Source of the DNA: an uncultured Bacteroidales bacterium
GTDB lineage: Bacteria > Bacteroidota > Bacteroidia > Bacteroidales > CAIWKO01
Reading direction: 5' to 3'
DNA length: 64,000 nucleotides
Assembly (NCBI GenBank): GCA_903913285.1
Contig: CAIWKO010000054.1
Coordinates: 1 to 64,000, forward strand
Below the pieces are notes generated by a model that worked only from the letters and a program-made list of their open reading frames with translations, was not told where the DNA came from and ran no database searches. Below are positions 60,104 to 64,000 of this stretch, piece after piece. The translations under genes and the position numbers were made by a program. Each line of letters begins with the position of its first letter. The stretch's first letter is position 1.

Positions 60104-61081
60104 ATGACGTATTCCAAAGATTTTTTAGAAAAGCTATACCGGATGATGCTTCGCATCAGAATGTGTGAAGAAAGCCTTGTCGATCCGATATTAAAAGGAG
60201 AGATACGTTGTCCTGTTCATCTGTATTCGGGTCAGGAAGCTGTTGCCACAGGTATTGGGGCTGCTCTTGAACAAAAAGACTTTATTTTCGGTAACCATCG
60301 TTCCCACGGTCATTATCTGGCTAAAGGCGGCGATATGGCTGCCATGGTTGCTGAGATTTACGGAAAGGAAACCGGCTGTTCAAGAGGCAGAGGCGGCTCC
60401 ATGCATCTGATCGCACCCGAAAATGGTGTGATGGGAATAGTACCAATAGTTTCAGGAACTATTTCGCTCGCTTTGGGAGCTGCTTTATCCATTAAAATTA
60501 AAAAAGAAGATAAGGTTACCGTGAGCTTTTTCGGCGACGGTGCCACCGGCGAAGGTGTTTTGTATGAATCTCTGAATTTTGCAGCACTCAAAAAACTACC
60601 TATCATCTTTGCCTGCGAAAACAATTTGTATTCAACCCATTTACCCATAAACGAAATTCGTACCAACCGTAATATTTTCAATATTGCTAATCCTTTCGAA
60701 ATAGAAACCTTTAGGGTTGACGGAAACAATGTTCTGGAAGTCTACGAAACTGCGAAAAAAGCTGTGGAGCATTGCCGCAATGGTAAAGGCCCTGTATTTA
60801 TTGAATTCTTAACCTATCGCTTCCGTGGTCACGTTGGTCCCGACGATAATATTCAGGGCTCGCATACCGATATTCGCCCGAAAGAAGAGATAGAAGCCTG
60901 GTTAAAAAGAGATCCCTTGATTCTTTTCAAAGCCTACCTTACAGAAAACAATATTTCGACCGGTAGCGATTTAGAGTTGATTCACCAACAGGTTGAAACC
61001 GAAGTTATCGCTGCAAACGATTTTGCTAAAAACAGTCCTAAACCCGATAAAGAAGATCTTTGTAACTATGTGTTCAAATAG
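60104..61081 (+). CDS. Thiamine-diphosphate dehydrogenase E1 component, alpha-like subunit
   Basis: A 325-residue E1-alpha family protein starting at ATG 60104 (a TTG one codon earlier is less likely). Landmarks: CPVHLYSGQEAVATGIGAAL, GNHRSHGHYLAKGGDMAAMV, GRGGSMHLIAPENGVMG and the TPP motif FFGDGATGEGVLYESLNFAA then CENNLYSTHL. YRFRGHVGPDDNIQGSHTDI follows. It is clearly of the 2-oxoacid dehydrogenase/acetoin family. No E2 or E3 gene is nearby. It overlaps the beta-subunit gene by 14 bases. Confidence 0.92.
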   Translation: MTYSKDFLEKLYRMMLRIRMCEESLVDPILKGEIRCPVHLYSGQEAVATGIGAALEQKDFIFGNHRSHGHYLAKGGDMAAMVAEIYGKETGCSRGRGGSMHLIAPENGVMGIVPIVSGTISLALGAALSIKIKKEDKVTVSFFGDGATGEGVLYESLNFAALKKLPIIFACENNLYSTHLPINEIRTNRNIFNIANPFEIETFRVDGNNVLEVYETAKKAVEHCRNGKGPVFIEFLTYRFRGHVGPDDNIQGSHTDIRPKEEIEAWLKRDPLILFKAYLTENNISTGSDLELIHQQVETEVIAANDFAKNSPKPDKEDLCNYVFK

Positions 61082-62051
61082 CAGAAAACTAAATTTTGGG
61101 TTAGCCATAAACGAAGCTATCCACCAAATGATGGAAGCTGACGAAAGCGTTTTTCTTATCGGTCAGGGTGTAAAGAGCCCCTGGTATGTGGGTAATACCT
61201 GCAACGGATTGGTTCAACGTTTTGGCGAAGACAGGGTTATCGATACGCCCGTTTCCGAAAATGCCATCACAGGTGCGGCTGTCGGCGCATCAATAGCAGG
61301 AATGAAAGCCATCGTGGTTCATCCCCGTGTCGATTTTGTGTTGTATGCCTTCGATCCTATCATCAATCAGGCAGCCAACTGGTATTATATGAACGGAGGC
61401 AAAGCTTCTGTTCCGGTGGTGTTCTGGCTCATCGTAAATCGTGGCGGCGAACAGGCAGCTCAGCACTCGCAGGCTTTACATTCCATGTTTGCTCATGTGC
61501 CCGGCTTAAAGGTCGTGGCTCCTTCAACCCCTTACGATGCTAAAGGACTTCTCATTTCTTCCATATTGGACGAAAACCCTGTTGTTTTTATCGACGACCG
61601 CTGGCTTTATCGTTCGCAGGCCGAAGTTCCCGAAAAAGCATATCAGATACCGATCGGAAAAGGGATCATCAGAAATGAAGGAAGCGCTGTTACCCTCGTT
61701 TCGTTTTCCTATATGGCTCTCGAATCGCAAAAGGCCGTTGATGAGTTGAAGCAACAAGGTATCGACGTTGAGTTCATCGACCTGAGAACCATCAAACCGC
61801 TCGATACAGAACTGATATTCGAATCGGTGAAAAAAACAGGCAAGCTTGTTATTGCCGATGGCTCTTGGAAAACAGGGAGTGTTGCAGGAGAGATATCTGC
61901 CCTGGTTTCAGAAAATATATTTGAATATCTGAAAGCGCCTGTCAAACGGGTTTGTTTGCCCGATTTGCCTGCTCCGGCTTCTGCAAGCCTCGAGAGTGTT
62001 TATTACAAAACCAAAGACGATATTATTAAAGCTATTAAAGAAATTTTATAA
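61068..62051 (+). CDS. Thiamine-diphosphate dehydrogenase E1 component, beta-like subunit
   Basis: A 327-residue E1-beta protein. The start is ATG 61068 (MCSNSRKLNFGLAINEAIHQ), overlapping the alpha stop by 14 bases. Longer starts inside the alpha gene are less likely. Conserved parts are MEADESVFLIGQGVKSPWYV, ENAITGAAVGASIAGMKAIV, NRGGEQAAQHSQALHSMFAH then VPGLKVVAPSTPYDAKGLLI, and FIDLRTIKPLDTELIFESVK. It pairs with the alpha subunit to form an alpha2beta2 E1. Its place in a polysaccharide locus is unusual. Confidence 0.92.
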   Translation: MCSNSRKLNFGLAINEAIHQMMEADESVFLIGQGVKSPWYVGNTCNGLVQRFGEDRVIDTPVSENAITGAAVGASIAGMKAIVVHPRVDFVLYAFDPIINQAANWYYMNGGKASVPVVFWLIVNRGGEQAAQHSQALHSMFAHVPGLKVVAPSTPYDAKGLLISSILDENPVVFIDDRWLYRSQAEVPEKAYQIPIGKGIIRNEGSAVTLVSFSYMALESQKAVDELKQQGIDVEFIDLRTIKPLDTELIFESVKKTGKLVIADGSWKTGSVAGEISALVSENIFEYLKAPVKRVCLPDLPAPASASLESVYYKTKDDIIKAIKEIL

Positions 62052-62063
62052 CTCAGAATTTTT

Positions 62064-63173
62064 ATGGAAAAAAGAAAAGTCCGCTTTGTTGATCCCGGCA
62101 AACTATACAGGATGCTCAAATCCGAACTCGATGCTGCCTATTTTGATGTGATGGAGAAAGGCGAATTGATAAATCGCGGACATTTAAAATCGTTTGAAGA
62201 AAATCTTGCTAAATTCGTTGGCACCAAATATGCCATTGGTTTGAACAGCGGCTACGATTCCCTCCATGTTTCCATGCGGGCTGCAGGCATTGGTCCCGGC
62301 GACGAAGTTATCGTTCCTGCTCACACCTTTGTGGCAAGTTGTTCGGCTATTGTTAACGTTGGTGCAACACCAATTTTGGTGGATGTAACCCCCGATTTCA
62401 ATATCGATGTAAATAAAATTAAGGAAGTGATGACTTCCCGCACCAAAGGTATCATGCCTGTGCATTTGAGCGGCTGGATGGCCGACATGCCTGCCATTAT
62501 GAAGATAGCCGATAAATACAACCTGGTGGTTATCGAAGATGCCTGCCAGAGTCTGGGTTCATCCATCAACGGAATAGGAGCAGGGGCATGGGGTTTAACC
62601 GGATGTTTTAGTTTCTATCCTTTCAAGATATTGGGCGGTTATGGCGATGGCGGTGCTATCACCACCAACAGCCTCGAAGTGGCTACTTTTGCCCGTCGCA
62701 TGCGTTTCAACGGCGAAGACCGCGAAACAGGCGAATATCATGGTCACGGATTTACCTGTTTGCTCGACAATATGCAGGCTGCTTTTCTTGATGTTAAATT
62801 GCGTTACATGCCTCAATGGATCGAAAAACGTAAAGCCATTGCCAACAAATACCGCGAAGCGCTTTCCGATCTGCCCGATCTGCTGTTGCCGCACTACGAC
62901 CGTCCCGGCTTCGACCATGTATATCAGAATTATACTTTGCGTTCCAAGCAAGGCGAAGAATTCTCAAACTACCTCAAAGAACATGGTGTTGAAGTGCTCA
63001 CTCAATTCCGCAAACCCTATTATAAACATAAAGCTTTGAACCTTCCCGACCGTGGTTTCACCGAAACCGAAGCCCTCAGCCGCGAAGTATGTTCCTTGCC
63101 GATGAATGTCGAAATTGACGATGTCGAACTCGATTATGTTATCAAAGTGGTCAGAAGCTTTTATGGTAAGTAA
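62064..63173 (+). CDS. Second DegT/DnrJ/EryC1 family sugar aminotransferase
   Basis: A 369-residue PLP enzyme. LNSGYDSLHVSMRAAGIGPG then DEVIVPAHTFVASCSAIVNV, VVIEDACQSLGSSINGIGAG (Asp) and FSFYPFKILGGYGDGGAITT (Schiff-base Lys in FYPFK) match the family. A closing NMQAAFLDVKLRYMPQWIEK follows. It starts 12 bases after the E1-beta stop, so these three genes may act as a module. It differs from the aminotransferase at 46540. Confidence 0.94.
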   Translation: MEKRKVRFVDPGKLYRMLKSELDAAYFDVMEKGELINRGHLKSFEENLAKFVGTKYAIGLNSGYDSLHVSMRAAGIGPGDEVIVPAHTFVASCSAIVNVGATPILVDVTPDFNIDVNKIKEVMTSRTKGIMPVHLSGWMADMPAIMKIADKYNLVVIEDACQSLGSSINGIGAGAWGLTGCFSFYPFKILGGYGDGGAITTNSLEVATFARRMRFNGEDRETGEYHGHGFTCLLDNMQAAFLDVKLRYMPQWIEKRKAIANKYREALSDLPDLLLPHYDRPGFDHVYQNYTLRSKQGEEFSNYLKEHGVEVLTQFRKPYYKHKALNLPDRGFTETEALSREVCSLPMNVEIDDVELDYVIKVVRSFYGK

Positions 63174-63200
63174 GGATTTAAGTCAATGTATAAATGATTT

Positions 63201-63225
63201 CTTTGCGTCTTTGCGTCTTTGCGCG
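63201..63225. repeat. CTTTGCGTCTTTGCG low-complexity repeat
   Basis: A 9-base phrase (CTTTGCGTC) is repeated almost three times just past the second DegT gene. Phrases of this kind recur in Bacteroidota intergenic DNA. No coding content. Confidence 0.6.
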
Positions 63226-63281
63226 ATTAATAAGCAGATGACATACTACATCTTTTATAGTGTAAAAACTAATTGCCTTTT

Positions 63282-63338
63282 AACCTAAACACCTAAACGA
63301 CTATACACCTAATCACCTAAACGCCTAAACGGCTAACC
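63282..63338. repeat. CCTAAACA-type tandem repeat
   Basis: About six imperfect copies of a 9-base ACCTAAACG phrase, ending directly at the start codon of the aminotransferase gene. No other structure or consensus promoter was seen within it. Confidence 0.75.
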
Positions 63339-64000
63339 ATGAAACACCTCTCCTTCATCACCGAAACCTTCACCGAGTCTGTAATTCGCGAAATGACACG
63401 CGTCAGCGATGCCATGAATGGTATAAACCTCTCTCAGGGTTTTCCCGACTTCGAAAGTCCGGCTGAAATAAAACAAGCTGCCATCAGGGCCATCAATCAA
63501 AACTGGAACCAATATCCTGTCACTTTTGGCGAACCCGAGTTGCGCGAAGCCATCAGCCGCAAAGCGCTTGCTTATAATCATATCAAATCAAACCCCGACA
63601 CCGACATCACTGTTACCTGTGGCGCCACCGAAGCCATGATAGCCACCCTCACGGCCATCATCAATCCCGGCGATGAGATCATTATATTCGAACCTTTCTA
63701 CGAAAACTACGGCCCCGACGGTATACTGTCGGGTGCAAAACCCAAATACGTTAAACTCTACACTCCCGACTGGCATTTCGATTTCGACGAGCTGGCTGCT
63801 GCGTTCAACTCCAAAACCAAAGCCATCATCATCAACACCCCCAACAACCCCACGGGCAAAGTGTTCACCCGTGCCGAATTCCAATTCATCGCTTCTTTGT
63901 GTCAGCAGTGGGATTGTTACGCCATCACCGACGAAATATACGAACACATCATCTACGACGGCTGCCAGCACATTTCTCTGGCTTCTGTGCCCGGCATGGA
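63339..64000 (+). CDS. Class I/II aminotransferase (methionine/kynurenine type), truncated by window edge
   Basis: The first 220 residues of a PLP aminotransferase begin at ATG 63339 and run off the right edge. MNGINLSQGFPDFESPAEIK, TCGATEAMIATLTAIINPGD, FEPFYENYGPDG, NTPNNPTGKVFTRAEF (conserved Asn) and ITDEIYEHIIYDG (Asp and Tyr) are characteristic of the YbdL/kynurenine-aminotransferase group. The Schiff-base Lys lies beyond the edge. Translation starts directly after a 9-base tandem repeat. Confidence 0.93.
   Translation, partial: MKHLSFITETFTESVIREMTRVSDAMNGINLSQGFPDFESPAEIKQAAIRAINQNWNQYPVTFGEPELREAISRKALAYNHIKSNPDTDITVTCGATEAMIATLTAIINPGDEIIIFEPFYENYGPDGILSGAKPKYVKLYTPDWHFDFDELAAAFNSKTKAIIINTPNNPTGKVFTRAEFQFIASLCQQWDCYAITDEIYEHIIYDGCQHISLASVPGM

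Noticed and set aside
60104-62051. Calling the E1 pair a complete pyruvate or branched-chain dehydrogenase
   Set aside because: No E2 or E3 gene is in the locus, and the pair is embedded among sugar-modifying genes, so only the E1 activity class is claimed.
1-64000. tRNA, rRNA, prophage or insertion-sequence genes
   Set aside because: No cloverleaf with conserved T-arm, no rRNA stretches, and no transposase or integrase motifs were found on reading through the intergenic regions and proteins.

Overview
The window comes from a member of the Bacteroidota (Bacteroidetes) that has a type IX secretion system, probably a Bacteroidales-like or environmental lineage. The evidence is four secreted proteins ending in type IX C-terminal sorting domains, stand-alone TonB C-terminal-domain proteins, GWxTD and DUF2027/Smr families, AT-rich promoters with TAnnTTTG -7 boxes, and almost no Shine-Dalgarno sequences. 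No rRNA, tRNA, CRISPR array, prophage or transposase was found. Most of the window reads as ordinary chromosome.

Layout. 1-6600 (all minus): small secreted, membrane and hydrolase genes and a tandem pair of TPR/TonB-CTD proteins. 6750-14614 (minus): rlmD, then a four-gene operon rmuC - GWxTD lipoprotein - lemA - triple-DUF2207 membrane protein. 14676-20372 (minus): a membrane metallophosphoesterase and two large type IX cargo proteins. 21141-23066 (minus): lipA, an outer-membrane barrel, and twin 39/42-residue lipoproteins. 23217-25655 (plus): ung and a BamA-like barrel. 25709-32783: a UbiD-type decarboxylase, thiol peroxidase, a DUF2027/Smr protein, a type IX cargo protein, nicotinamide-riboside kinase with PnuC, and a thiamine-binding-like protein. 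32948-36826: an ECF sigma/anti-sigma/secreted effector operon, a TPR lipoprotein and ychF. 37004-40215 (plus): a transketolase split into two genes with a secreted von Willebrand A protein between them. 40360-45723: a VOC protein, a type IX protein, aroK and an uncharacterised conserved protein.

45779-63173 (plus) holds a surface polysaccharide (O-antigen or capsule-like) locus, preceded by a CPBP-type protease. It contains two DegT aminotransferases, a Wzx flippase, three glycosyltransferases, a membrane-anchored alpha-L-rhamnosidase-like protein, two polymerase/ligase-type membrane proteins, a PIG-L deacetylase, an SDR, a hexapeptide acyltransferase and the priming sugar transferase. It also has an unusual E1-alpha/E1-beta thiamine-diphosphate enzyme pair without E2 or E3. 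The window ends inside a class I aminotransferase.

The most unusual signal is not a gene. Four intergenic minisatellites (2862-3134, 20860-21069, 30841-31165, 44600-44809) have unrelated sequences, but each unit carries a small dyad. In three of them the period is exactly 21 bp with the same internal geometry: 5-bp arm, 4-nt spacer, 5-bp arm, 7-nt linker. The fourth repeats at 41 bp. Each lies 5' of at least one gene start. This suggests a recurrent class of helically phased dyad arrays whose architecture is kept while the sequence is not. Function is unknown, and slippage-driven minisatellites remain the null hypothesis.
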